From assembly GCF_014648675.1 (NCBI RefSeq), contig NZ_BMRO01000021.1, positions 1 to 64,000 of the forward strand: a stretch of DNA of 64,000 nucleotides, written 5' to 3'. The notes below the pieces were generated by a model. That model did no database searches. It saw only the letters and a program-made list of their open reading frames with translations, and was not told the origin of the DNA. The translations under genes and the position numbers were made by a program. Below are positions 8,593 through 15,922 of this stretch, piece after piece. This DNA is from Actinomadura livida. GTDB lineage: Bacteria; Actinomycetota; Actinomycetes; Streptosporangiales; Streptosporangiaceae. Position 1 is the stretch's first letter. Each line of letters opens with the position of its first letter.

Positions 8593-9522
8593 TCATGTCG
8601 GTTCTGCTCCCGGTCCGCCGGGCAGCACCATCGTTCCGATCCCTTCGTCTGTGAAGATCTCCAGCAGCAGCGAGTGCGGGACGCGCCCGTCCAGCACGTG
8701 CGCCTGCGGCACGCCGCCGCGCACGGCGGTCAGGCACGCCTCCATCTTCGGCACCATCCCCGCCGAGAGGTCCGGCAAAAGCACGGCCAGCTCATCGGTG
8801 GTGAGGCTGTCGATCACGTCGTCGCTGTCCGGCCAGTCCGCGTACAGGCCCTCGACGTCGGTCAGGACGACCAGCTTCGTCGCGTCCAGGGCGACGGCCA
8901 GCGCCGCCGCGGCCGTGTCTGCGTTGACGTTGTAGACCTCGCCGTCGTCGCCGCGCGCGATGCTGGAGATGACCGGGATCCGGCCGTCGTCCAGCAGCGC
9001 CCGCACCGCCCCGACCTGCACCTCGACGATCTCGCCGACCTGGCCGATGTCGACGGGCTCGCCGTCCACCACCGCGTGCTTGCGCTCGGCGGTGAACAGG
9101 TTCGCGTCCTCGCCGGACATGCCGAGCGCGAACGGCCCGTGCCGGTTGATCAGCCCGACGACGTCGCGCTGGACCTGGCCGGTCAGCACCATCCGGACGA
9201 CCTCCATGGCCTCCGGCGTGGTCACCCGCAGCCCGGCGGTGAACGTCGAGTCGATGCCGTTGCGGGCGAGCGCCGCGTTGATCTGCGGGCCGCCGCCGTG
9301 CACGATCACCGGCTTCAGCCCGGCGTAGCGCAGGAACACGACGTCCTCGGCGAACGAGTGGCGCAGTGCCTCGTCCGTCATCGCGTGCCCGCCGTACTTG
9401 ATCACGACGGTCCGGCCGTGGAACCGCTCCAGCCACGGCAGCGCCTTGATCAGCGTCTCCGCCTTGCTGAGGACGCCCGCCCGGTTCTTGCGCATCTGCG
9501 CGCCCGACGTGATCGCGCTCAT
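8593..9522 (-). CDS. argB: acetylglutamate kinase
   Basis: Phosphorylates N-acetylglutamate, the second and usually feedback-inhibited step. The 309-residue amino-acid-kinase-fold protein has VVIKYGGHAM near residue 38, the substrate motif HGGGPQIN, and the C-terminal GTGxx-type nucleotide region near TDVEGLYADW and SAGMVPKMEACL. The N-terminal helix before the kinase core is present, as in arginine-sensitive hexameric enzymes. The ATG overlaps the argJ stop (ATGA). Confidence 0.95.
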   Translation of the reverse strand: MSAITSGAQMRKNRAGVLSKAETLIKALPWLERFHGRTVVIKYGGHAMTDEALRHSFAEDVVFLRYAGLKPVIVHGGGPQINAALARNGIDSTFTAGLRVTTPEAMEVVRMVLTGQVQRDVVGLINRHGPFALGMSGEDANLFTAERKHAVVDGEPVDIGQVGEIVEVQVGAVRALLDDGRIPVISSIARGDDGEVYNVNADTAAAALAVALDATKLVVLTDVEGLYADWPDSDDVIDSLTTDELAVLLPDLSAGMVPKMEACLTAVRGGVPQAHVLDGRVPHSLLLEIFTDEGIGTMVLPGGPGAEPT

Positions 9523-10676
9523 GTCGAGTACGCCGAGTTCTCGTGGACGTAGTCGGCCGTGAGGTCGGTCGTCCAGACGGTCGCGCTGTGCGTGCCCGCC
9601 GAGAGGTCGACGGTGATCGTCACGTCGCGGGGACGCAGGTCGACCTTGTCGCGGTCGTCGCCGGGCGCGCCGTTGCGGCACACCCAGACGCCGTTGATCG
9701 CGACGTTGAGGTGGCCGGGCTCGAACACCGCGTCGGTGGTGCCGACCGCGGAGAGCACCCGGCCCCAGTTCGGGTCCTCGCCGTGGATCGCGCACTTCAG
9801 CAGGTTGTTGCGGGCGATGGAGCGCCCGACGGTGACCGCGTCGTCGTCGCTCGCGGCGCCGACGACCTCTATCGCGATGGCCTTGGACGCGCCCTCGGCG
9901 TCCACGAGCAGCTGCCGGGTGAGGTCGGCGCACACCTCGGTGAGCAGCGCGGTGAACTCGTCCTCGCCCGGGGCCGTTCCGGCGGCGCCGGACGCCAGCA
10001 GCAGGACGGTGTCGTTGGTGGACATGCAGCCGTCGGAGTCGAGCCGGTCGAGGGTGACGGACGTGGCCGCGCGCAGCGCCCGGTCGAGCGTCTCGGCGGG
10101 AAGGTCGGCGTCGGTGGTGATGACGCACAGCATGGTGGCCAGCGACGGGGCCAGCATGCCCGCGCCCTTCGCCATCGCGCCGATCATGTAGCCGCCGGCG
10201 CCCTGCCGGAAGGAGATCTTCGCGACGGTGTCGGTGGTGCGGATCGCGTCGGCGGCGGCGAGGCCGCCGTCCCCGCGCGACAGCTCGGCGGCGGCCTTGC
10301 CGACGCCGGGCAGCAGCAGGTCCATCGGGAGCCGCTCGCCGATGAGGCCGGTGGAGCAGACCGCGATCTCGCCGGCCGAGTCCGCCAGCAGCTCGGCGGT
10401 CTTCTCGGCGGTGGCGTGGGTGTCCTGGAAGCCGGGGGCGCCGGTGCAGGCGTTGGCGCCGCCGGCGTTCAGCACGACCGCGCGGACGCGGCCGCCTTTG
10501 AGGACCTGCTCCGACCACAGCACGGGCGCGGCCTTGACGCGGTTGCGGGTGAAGACCCCGGCCGCGGCGCGGGACGGCCCGTCGTTGACGACGAGGGCCA
10601 GGTCGCGGTTCCCGCTGTCCTTGAGCCCGGCGACGACGCCGGCGGCGCGGAAGCCCCGCGGGGCGGTGACGCTCAA
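9519..10676 (-). CDS. argJ: bifunctional ornithine acetyltransferase / N-acetylglutamate synthase
   Basis: Transfers acetyl from N-acetylornithine to glutamate, so the pathway is cyclic and needs no ArgE; it may also use acetyl-CoA. The 385-residue precursor contains the self-cleavage region ending in LATMLCVITTDA, where Thr of ATML becomes the N-terminal nucleophile of the beta chain, and the oxyanion-type segment STGLIGERLP. The start is a TTG at 10676 that overlaps the argC stop (TTGA) with GGAG 7 bases upstream; no ATG or GTG is available there. Confidence 0.94.
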   Translation of the reverse strand: MSVTAPRGFRAAGVVAGLKDSGNRDLALVVNDGPSRAAAGVFTRNRVKAAPVLWSEQVLKGGRVRAVVLNAGGANACTGAPGFQDTHATAEKTAELLADSAGEIAVCSTGLIGERLPMDLLLPGVGKAAAELSRGDGGLAAADAIRTTDTVAKISFRQGAGGYMIGAMAKGAGMLAPSLATMLCVITTDADLPAETLDRALRAATSVTLDRLDSDGCMSTNDTVLLLASGAAGTAPGEDEFTALLTEVCADLTRQLLVDAEGASKAIAIEVVGAASDDDAVTVGRSIARNNLLKCAIHGEDPNWGRVLSAVGTTDAVFEPGHLNVAINGVWVCRNGAPGDDRDKVDLRPRDVTITVDLSAGTHSATVWTTDLTADYVHENSAYST

Positions 10677-11701
10677 GGGGACACTCCGATCGTGGTGAGC
10701 CCGAGTTCTTCCGGGAGGCCGAGGGCGATGTTGGCGCTCTGCACCGCGCCGCCCGCGGTGCCCTTGGTGAGGTTGTCGACGGCGGCGACCACGACGATGC
10801 GGCCGGCGAGCTCGTCGAGGGCGACCTGGACGAGGACGGTGTTCGCGCCGAGCGTCATCGACGTGGCGGGCCACTGCCCCTCGGGCAGCAGGCCGAGGAA
10901 CGGCTCCCCGGCGTAGGCGTCGCCGTAGGCGGCGCGCACCGCCGCGGCGGTGACGCCGGGCCGGGCCTTGGCCGTGCAGGTGGCGAGGATGCCGCGGCTC
11001 ATCGGGGCGAGCGTCGGGGTGAAGGACACCGTGACTGGCTCCCCCGCGACCGCGCTCAGGTTCTGGATCATCTCGGGTGTATGCCTATGCGTGCCGCCGG
11101 CGGCGTACGCGGAGACCGAGCCCATGACCTCGCTGCCGAGCAGGTGCGGTTTGAGGGCGCGTCCCGCGCCCGACGTGCCGGACGCGGCGACCACGACGAC
11201 GTCGGGCTCGGCGAGCCCGGCGGCGAACGCCGGGAACAGCGCGAGCGACACCGCGGTCGGGTAGCAGCCGGGGACGGCGACGCGCCGGGCGGCGCGCAGC
11301 GCGTCCCGCCCGCCGGGCAGTTCGGGGAGACCGTAGGGCCAGGTGCCCGCGTGGGGCGTCCCGTAGAACGCCTCCCAGGCGGCGGGGTCGGTGAGCCGGT
11401 GGTCGGCGCCGCAGTCGATGACCAGGACGTCCTCGCCGAGCCGCGCGGCGATCTCCGCGGACCGGCCGTGCGGCAGCGCGAGGAAGACGACGTCGTGGCC
11501 GGCGAGCGTGCCGGGGTCGGTCTCGGCCAGGACGCGCCCGGCCAGGGATCGCAGGTGGGGCTGGTGCGCGCCCAGTTCGGTGCCCGCGTTGGAGCCCGCC
11601 GTCAGCGCGCCGATCTCGAACTCTGGATGTCCCGCCAGGATGCGCAGCAGCTCGCCGCCCGCGTAACCGCTGGCGCCGGCGACCGCCGTCCGGATTCCCA
11701 T
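10673..11701 (-). CDS. argC: N-acetyl-gamma-glutamyl-phosphate reductase
   Basis: NADPH-dependent reduction of acetylglutamyl phosphate. The 342-residue protein starts with the Rossmann motif VAGASGYAGGELLRIL, and has the catalytic cysteine in VPGCYPTA. It is the first gene of the arg operon. The ATG at 11701 follows AGGGTGG; a GTG two codons upstream is possible. Its promoter lies in the short divergent region shared with the MarR gene. Confidence 0.95.
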   Translation of the reverse strand: MGIRTAVAGASGYAGGELLRILAGHPEFEIGALTAGSNAGTELGAHQPHLRSLAGRVLAETDPGTLAGHDVVFLALPHGRSAEIAARLGEDVLVIDCGADHRLTDPAAWEAFYGTPHAGTWPYGLPELPGGRDALRAARRVAVPGCYPTAVSLALFPAFAAGLAEPDVVVVAASGTSGAGRALKPHLLGSEVMGSVSAYAAGGTHRHTPEMIQNLSAVAGEPVTVSFTPTLAPMSRGILATCTAKARPGVTAAAVRAAYGDAYAGEPFLGLLPEGQWPATSMTLGANTVLVQVALDELAGRIVVVAAVDNLTKGTAGGAVQSANIALGLPEELGLTTIGVSP

Positions 11702-11719
11702 GTCCACCCTGCCCTTCGA

Positions 11720-11762
11720 AAGCAATGAGTAAGAGTATGCATGAGCTTGGATTTCTATACAA
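11720..11762 (-). promoter_or_regulatory. argC promoter with candidate ARG operator
   Basis: On the minus strand TTGTAT (11757-11762), a 17-base spacer and CATACT (11734-11739) form a promoter with a start near 11727, about 26 bases before argC. The AT-rich TGCATACTCTTACTCATTGC stretch around the -10 is the only plausible ArgR-box-like sequence; its match to known actinobacterial boxes is from memory and uncertain. Confidence 0.5.
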
Positions 11763-11794
11763 CTCGAATCCGGCCGGGGCAATTCGTCAATCAG

Positions 11795-11826
11795 GGTTGA
11801 CACCCTCCGACTTGTCAACCTACATT
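11795..11826 (+). promoter_or_regulatory. palindromic operator over a marR promoter
   Basis: GGTTGACA (11795-11802) and TGTCAACC (11813-11820) are perfect inverted arms 10 bases apart. The left arm contains the -35 TTGACA, followed after 18 bases by TACATT (11821-11826). A palindrome of this size over a -35 is what a MarR-type autorepressor would bind. A second small palindrome, GCTAATTAGC, lies at 11844-11853. Confidence 0.5.
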
Positions 11827-11864
11827 GACGCCGTGCCAGGGAAGCTAATTAGCCATCTAAAGAT

Positions 11865-11893
11865 TTGCTGTCTAATCATCAGGGCTCTAACAT
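11865..11893 (+). promoter_or_regulatory. leaderless promoter of marR
   Basis: TTGCTG (11865-11870), a 17-base spacer and TAACAT (11888-11893) put the transcription start at or next to the ATG at 11901. This would give a leaderless mRNA, common in actinobacteria, and supports that ATG rather than the in-frame TTG at 11865. Confidence 0.5.
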
Positions 11894-11900
11894 CACCCGC

Positions 11901-12416
11901 ATGAAGAACTTCGGCTTCGACGACCTGGAAGCGTTCCCGTCGATGGAGGAGTGGCCGATCGGCCGCCTGTTCGGGCTCGCCTCCCGGCTGTCCGGGCCGG
12001 TCGTGTGGCGGATCATCGAGCGGCACGGCATCAGCCCGACCGGGTTCTTCCTGCTGCGGCTGCTCATCGTCGAGGACGGACTGCGCCCCGGCGAGGCCGC
12101 CAAGCGGCTGCTCGTCACCCCCGCCACGGTCACCTCCGTGGTCGACACCCTGGAGCGCAACGGGCACGTGCGGCGCGAGCGCTCCTACCGGGACCGGCGC
12201 GGGGTGATGCTGCGCATCACCGACTCCGGCCGGCGGCTGCTCGCCGAGAAGTCCGGGCCCATCGGCCGCGACCTGTCGCGGCTCTACGACGTCGCGGACG
12301 AGGCCGACGAGGCCGCCGTCCGCAGGTTCCTGCTCGCCCTGATCAGGCAGTTCGGGGACCACCCCCACCAAGAGACCTGCTCCCGCGGAGAGGGAGCGGA
12401 GGGAGAAGGCGCATGA
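11901..12416 (+). CDS. MarR-family transcriptional regulator
   Basis: 171-residue winged-helix regulator. The core shows the MarR pattern: a helical dimer region, RPGEAAKRLLVTPATVTSVV as HTH (about residues 61-80), and the wing RRERSYRDRRGVMLRITDSG. It overlaps the following ABC ATPase by ATGA, so it probably represses its own exporter operon and is released by the exported compound. The divergent argC promoter is only about 170 bases away. Confidence 0.92.
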   Translation: MKNFGFDDLEAFPSMEEWPIGRLFGLASRLSGPVVWRIIERHGISPTGFFLLRLLIVEDGLRPGEAAKRLLVTPATVTSVVDTLERNGHVRRERSYRDRRGVMLRITDSGRRLLAEKSGPIGRDLSRLYDVADEADEAAVRRFLLALIRQFGDHPHQETCSRGEGAEGEGA

Positions 12417-13381
12417 CCGACCCCTCGGAGGCCGCCGTCCGCACGGCCGGCCTGGAGAAGACCTATCCCCCGTCCGGGCCCCGTCCGGCGGTTCCCGCCG
12501 TGCAGGGCATCGACCTGGACATCCCGCGCGGCGAGTTCTTCGGGCTGCTCGGCCCGAACGGCGCGGGCAAGTCGACCACCATCGGGATGCTCACCACCCT
12601 GGTCGTCCCCACCGGCGGCAGCGCGCGCGTCCTCGGCCTGGACGTGGTGCGCGACGCCGTCGAGATCAAGCGCCGCATCGGGGTGGTGTCGCAGAACAAC
12701 ACCCTCGACAGCGACCTGACCGTCGCCGAGAACCTGGAGTTCCGCGGCCGGTACTTCGGGCTCGGCGCCCGCGACGCCCGCGCCCGGGCGGCCGAGCTGC
12801 TGGACCTGTTCGGGCTGGCCGACCAGCGCGGCGGCAACCCGTTCGAGATCTCGGGCGGGCAGGCCAAGCGCGTCATGATCTGCCGGGCCCTGATGCACGG
12901 CCCCGAGGTGCTGTTCCTCGACGAGCCGACCGCGGGGCTCGACCCGCAGACCCGGACCAACCTGTGGGAGGTGCTGCGCGGGCTGCAGGCCGCCGGGCAG
13001 ACCATCGTGCTGACCACCCACTACATGGAGGAGGCCGAGGCCCTCTGCGACAGGGTCGCGGTCGTCGACCACGGCAAAATCCTCGCCAGCGGGACAGTGG
13101 ACCATCTGAAGTCCAGCGCGGGCGCCGACACCGTCATCACCGTGGCCTACGACGCGGCCGTCCCAGAGAAGATCAGGGCACTCGCCGACCGTAAGGGCAT
13201 CAGCAAGGTCGAGATCAACGACGGCCAGGTGCGCGTATTCGCCGCCGAACCCGACGGCCTCCTCGGCGAACTGGTCGAGCTGGGGTCTGCGGCTGGCGTC
13301 GGCGTTACCGACGCCAGCCAGCTGCGCCCCAGCCTGGAGACCGTCTTCCTCGCCCTCACAGGAAGGGACTACCGCGATTGA
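12413..13381 (+). CDS. ABC transporter ATP-binding protein (DrrA-like)
   Basis: 322-residue ATPase subunit of an ABC-2 exporter, the class that includes daunorubicin-resistance DrrA. Walker A GPNGAGKST (about residues 47-55), Q-loop SQNN, signature SGGQAKRV, Walker B VLFLDEPTAGLDP, H-loop TTHYMEEAE, and a C-terminal extension of about 90 residues typical of DrrA-type subunits. GGGAGAAGG precedes the ATG. The partner permease follows after an unusual 242-base gap. Confidence 0.93.
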   Translation: MTDPSEAAVRTAGLEKTYPPSGPRPAVPAVQGIDLDIPRGEFFGLLGPNGAGKSTTIGMLTTLVVPTGGSARVLGLDVVRDAVEIKRRIGVVSQNNTLDSDLTVAENLEFRGRYFGLGARDARARAAELLDLFGLADQRGGNPFEISGGQAKRVMICRALMHGPEVLFLDEPTAGLDPQTRTNLWEVLRGLQAAGQTIVLTTHYMEEAEALCDRVAVVDHGKILASGTVDHLKSSAGADTVITVAYDAAVPEKIRALADRKGISKVEINDGQVRVFAAEPDGLLGELVELGSAAGVGVTDASQLRPSLETVFLALTGRDYRD

Positions 13382-13623
13382 CCTCTTCCCCCTGTTGAAA
13401 CAGTGGGCTTCAACCTTCGCAGGTTGAGGTTTCTGCTTCTCAGACGGCAGCCGACCCGAATCAACGGCAAGGGACAGAGTGCTGCCCATCGGTCTTACGC
13501 CAGCTCCACAGACCTGACATTCCGCCGGCCCGGCGGTAGACCCGGCCGACTTGGCTCTCCCCGACCGGGCGTTACTCAACGTATCACTTGCTCCACGAGC
13601 AGTGGCCAGAATGGAGATATCCG
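13382..13623 (+). other. lower-GC spacer between exporter subunits
   Basis: A 242-base gap with noticeably lower GC than its surroundings separates two genes that normally touch. It contains a hairpin CAACCT-TCGC-AGGTTG, a GC-rich inverted repeat around CCGCCGGCCCGGCGG, and several short repeats. No supported coding sequence is present. It may be a remnant or end of an inserted element, or a structured leader for the permease. Confidence 0.45.
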
Positions 13624-14460
13624 GTGAGCACCACCGCCCCAGCCCCGCCGCCTCCGGCGCGGGCGACGCTCCCCCGCACGTTCGCCGCGATGATGGCGCG
13701 CGAGGCGCGGGTGATGCGCAAGAACTTCCTGTCCACGTTCGTCCGGGTGCTGGTGCAGCCGGTCATGTTCGTCTTCGTGTTCGCCTACGTGCTGCCGAAG
13801 CTCGGCGGCGGCGCGATGGCGGTCCCCGGCGGGCCGACGTTCTCCACGATCCTGCTGCCGGGCCTCGTCGGGTCGTCCATCATCATGCAGGCGATGATGG
13901 CGGTGATCTTCCCCCTCATGATGGAGCTGAACTGGCAGAAGTCGATCACCGACCGGGCGCTGGCCCCGGTGCCGATCCCGCTGCTGGCCGCCCAGAAGAT
14001 CGTCGCGGCGGCGGTCCAGGGGCTGATCGGCGGGCTGCTGGTGTTCCCCGCGGTGCTGCTCATCCACGCCGAGGGAGAGGCGCCCAGCGTGGACGTGGCG
14101 AACTGGCCGGTGCTGGTCCTGGTCATGGTGGCCGGGTCGCTGCTGTCGGCCGCGGGCGGCCTGCTGCTCGGCACGCTGATGAACCCGCAGAAGGTCCAGG
14201 TGCTGTTCGGGATGGTGCTGCTGCCGATGACGATGCTCGGCTGCGTCTACTACCCGTGGTCCGCGCTGGACGACATCCGCTGGCTGCAGATCCTCAGCCT
14301 GTTCAACCCGCTGGTGTACATCAGCGAAGGGCTGCGCAGCGCCCTCACGCCGGACGTCCCGCACATGCCGGCGTGGGCGTTCCTGCTTGCCCTCGTCGGC
14401 GGGACGGTCCTGGTGACGTGGGCCGCGACCCGCACCTTCACCAAGCGCGTCCTCACCTGA
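13624..14460 (+). CDS. ABC-2 type transporter permease (DrrB-like)
   Basis: 278-residue integral membrane subunit with about six helices: around residues 40-60 (VLVQPVMFVFVFAYVLPKLG), 70-95, 110-140, 155-180, 185-205 and 245-270. The motif MAREARVMRKNF near the start and the LMNPQKVQ segment are typical of ABC-2 permeases. GGAG lies 7 bases before the GTG at 13624. It should pair with the ATPase upstream to export a hydrophobic compound; the substrate is unknown. Confidence 0.9.
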   Translation: MSTTAPAPPPPARATLPRTFAAMMAREARVMRKNFLSTFVRVLVQPVMFVFVFAYVLPKLGGGAMAVPGGPTFSTILLPGLVGSSIIMQAMMAVIFPLMMELNWQKSITDRALAPVPIPLLAAQKIVAAAVQGLIGGLLVFPAVLLIHAEGEAPSVDVANWPVLVLVMVAGSLLSAAGGLLLGTLMNPQKVQVLFGMVLLPMTMLGCVYYPWSALDDIRWLQILSLFNPLVYISEGLRSALTPDVPHMPAWAFLLALVGGTVLVTWAATRTFTKRVLT

Positions 14461-14469
14461 CGGACGCCG

Positions 14470-15387
14470 TCAGCGGCGCGCGCCGGGGCCGGTGATGCGG
14501 ACGTCGCCGCGGGTGGTCACCACGAAGACCTGCCAGTTGTAGTAGGCGTAGTAGGCACGCGGGTCGCTCTTCATCCGCCTCGCGTGCCGCTGCACCGCGT
14601 CGACGTACAGCGGGGTCGGGTTGTAGGCGTGCAGCGCCCGCCGGTAGTCGTCCGGCGCCCCCGACGCCTTCAGGTAGTTGGCGGCCCCCATGACCGCGTC
14701 GCGCGGGTCGTGGATGTCGCCGCCCATCCCGTACTGCCGCCAGGTCGCGGGCAGGAACTGCATGGGGCCCTTCGCCCCCGCCCAGCTCGGCGACTTGATC
14801 CGGCCGTACTTCGTCTCCACGAGCATGATGGCGGCGAGCACCTGCCAGTCGATGCCGAACCGCTTCCCGGCGTCCTTGAAGTGCTTCAGCAGCACGCCCG
14901 CCGGGAGCGGCTCCCGGGTCCGGAACTTGCCGAGGTCGTCCTCCGGCTTCGCCAGCTCCAGGAGCTTGCGGACGGCGACCGTGTTGTCGCGCGTCGCGGC
15001 GGCGACCCCGCCCGGGAGCAGGTCGCGCGTGCGCTTCTCGAGCCCGTCGTCCTTCGCCAGCACCCGGTAGATCCGCTGCTGCCGCAGGGCCAGGTGGACG
15101 ACCGCGTCGGGCGGCCCGGTCCGGGACGGGTCGCTGCGCACCCACTCGTCCACCGCGAGCCGCAGGGCCCGGTCGGTCCGCTCCAGGTCCTGGGCCAGGC
15201 CCGTGGGGTTCTTCGCCAGCTTGCCGTCGGGCTCCGGCAGGGGCGTCGCCGTGGGTGAGGCCGACGGCGACGCGGCCCGCGGCGCGGGGGCCCGCTCGCG
15301 CTCGCCGCCCCCTCCGCCGCCGCATCCGGCCGCCGCCAGCACCACCGCGGCGGCCAGGGCGCCGGACCGGCGTGTCGAGATCCGCAT
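14470..15387 (-). CDS. lytic transglycosylase lipoprotein (SLT domain)
   Basis: Secreted murein-cleaving enzyme of about 305 residues. A signal peptide ends at a lipobox-like AAGC followed by a Gly run, then a Pro/Ser/Thr linker; the C-terminal half is a transglycosylase domain with the catalytic Glu in MLVETKYGR and the GPMQFLPATWRQYG block. Start choice is uncertain: ATGs at 15408, 15390 and 15387 all give a signal peptide and none has a good ribosome site. It converges with the exporter permease, 9 bases away. Confidence 0.85.
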   Translation of the reverse strand: MRISTRRSGALAAAVVLAAAGCGGGGGGERERAPAPRAASPSASPTATPLPEPDGKLAKNPTGLAQDLERTDRALRLAVDEWVRSDPSRTGPPDAVVHLALRQQRIYRVLAKDDGLEKRTRDLLPGGVAAATRDNTVAVRKLLELAKPEDDLGKFRTREPLPAGVLLKHFKDAGKRFGIDWQVLAAIMLVETKYGRIKSPSWAGAKGPMQFLPATWRQYGMGGDIHDPRDAVMGAANYLKASGAPDDYRRALHAYNPTPLYVDAVQRHARRMKSDPRAYYAYYNWQVFVVTTRGDVRITGPGARR

Positions 15388-15568
15388 CATCCAGGCGACG
15401 ATGCCCATCCCGGCGGCGCCGGTCAACCCGGAGGACGTACCCGGTTCGGCGGACCCGGCCCGGAGGACCCGGCCCGGAGGCGCGAGCGGGGCCCGGGGGT
15501 CTAGCCGCCCCCGGGCCCCTGAGGTTGCCGCCCAATTCGCACGCCGGCACATGAATGGACGCGGATCA

Positions 15569-15662
15569 GTCTCAGACCGTCGCGCGATCCCGTTACGCCA
15601 TCGCCCTCCGAGCAGAGCGAGCCGGATTCGAACCGGCATCTCGACGGTTTCCGTCCACGTCC
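15569..15662 (-). ncRNA. tRNA-mimic RNA, unit 2 (permuted tRNA or YrlA-like)
   Basis: Minus strand order: stem strand ACCGTC (15643-15648), 5-base variable region, T-arm GCCGG-TTCGAAT-CCGGC (15621-15637), 3' acceptor TCGCTCT (15614-15620), 6-base loop, 5' acceptor AGGGCGA (15601-15607, all 7 pairs with one wobble), T8-G9, D-arm GCGT/GCGC with G18G19 (15583-15598), stem strand GACGGT (15576-15581). The outer strands pair, and GGACGTG (15656-15662) can pair beyond them. In restored order this is a full cloverleaf including U8, A14, A15-U48, U33 and a consensus T-loop. Either a circularly permuted tRNA gene or a bacterial Y RNA whose module mimics tRNA. Confidence 0.55.
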
Positions 15663-15728
15663 GCGCGATCCGGCGATCGGCGGCGAATGCTGAGTCTGGA
15701 GCGAGAGTCTGAGATTGAGCGGGCGGCC

Positions 15729-15798
15729 GCCTCTACCTGTTGGGCTACCCCGGCACGGGTGCCGGGGGCGGGAGTCGAACCCGCACTGTGTCGCACAC
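15729..15798 (-). ncRNA. tRNA-mimic RNA, unit 1
   Basis: Same permuted layout as the neighbouring unit: short stem-loop GTGT-GCG-ACAC, linker AGT, T-arm GCGGG-TTCGACT-CCCGC (15768-15784), 3' acceptor CCCCGGC (15761-15767), A, loop CCCGT, 5' acceptor GCCGGGG (15748-15754, 7 of 7 pairs), TA, D-arm GCC...GGTAGAGGC (15729-15745). I could not find a convincing closing stem beyond the D-arm, so the 3' end is unclear. No normal 5' acceptor lies upstream of the T-arm, so it is not an ordinary tRNA gene. Confidence 0.5.
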
Positions 15799-15842
15799 CC
15801 TGGTCAGCTTCGGCTTCAGCTTCAGCTTGCGCTCCTCGCGCA

Positions 15843-15864
15843 CCCCCCGCGCAGCGGCGGGGGG
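15843..15864 (-). terminator. hairpin downstream of the 16.6-kb gene
   Basis: Perfect 8-bp stem CCCCCCGC/GCGGGGGG with a 6-base loop, 59 bases after the stop of the gene ending at 15923, with no T-run. Between it and unit 1 lies an imperfect hexamer repeat (AAGCTG-like, four units, about 15808-15830). Confidence 0.55.
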
Positions 15865-15922
15865 ATCCTATTGAGTTGTCACTCGAGCCGTCCGCGGCCC
15901 CCGGAGGGCCGCGGGAGGCCGG

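Noticed and set aside
13403..13627. 74-codon open frame in the DrrA-DrrB spacer
   Set aside because: Arg/Ser-rich, no ribosome site, overlaps the permease start in another frame; more likely non-coding.
15601..15790. Ordinary tRNA genes indicated by two consensus T-loops
   Set aside because: No complementary 5' acceptor strand lies upstream of either T-arm; the complementary strand is downstream in both cases, so a normal tRNA cannot be drawn.
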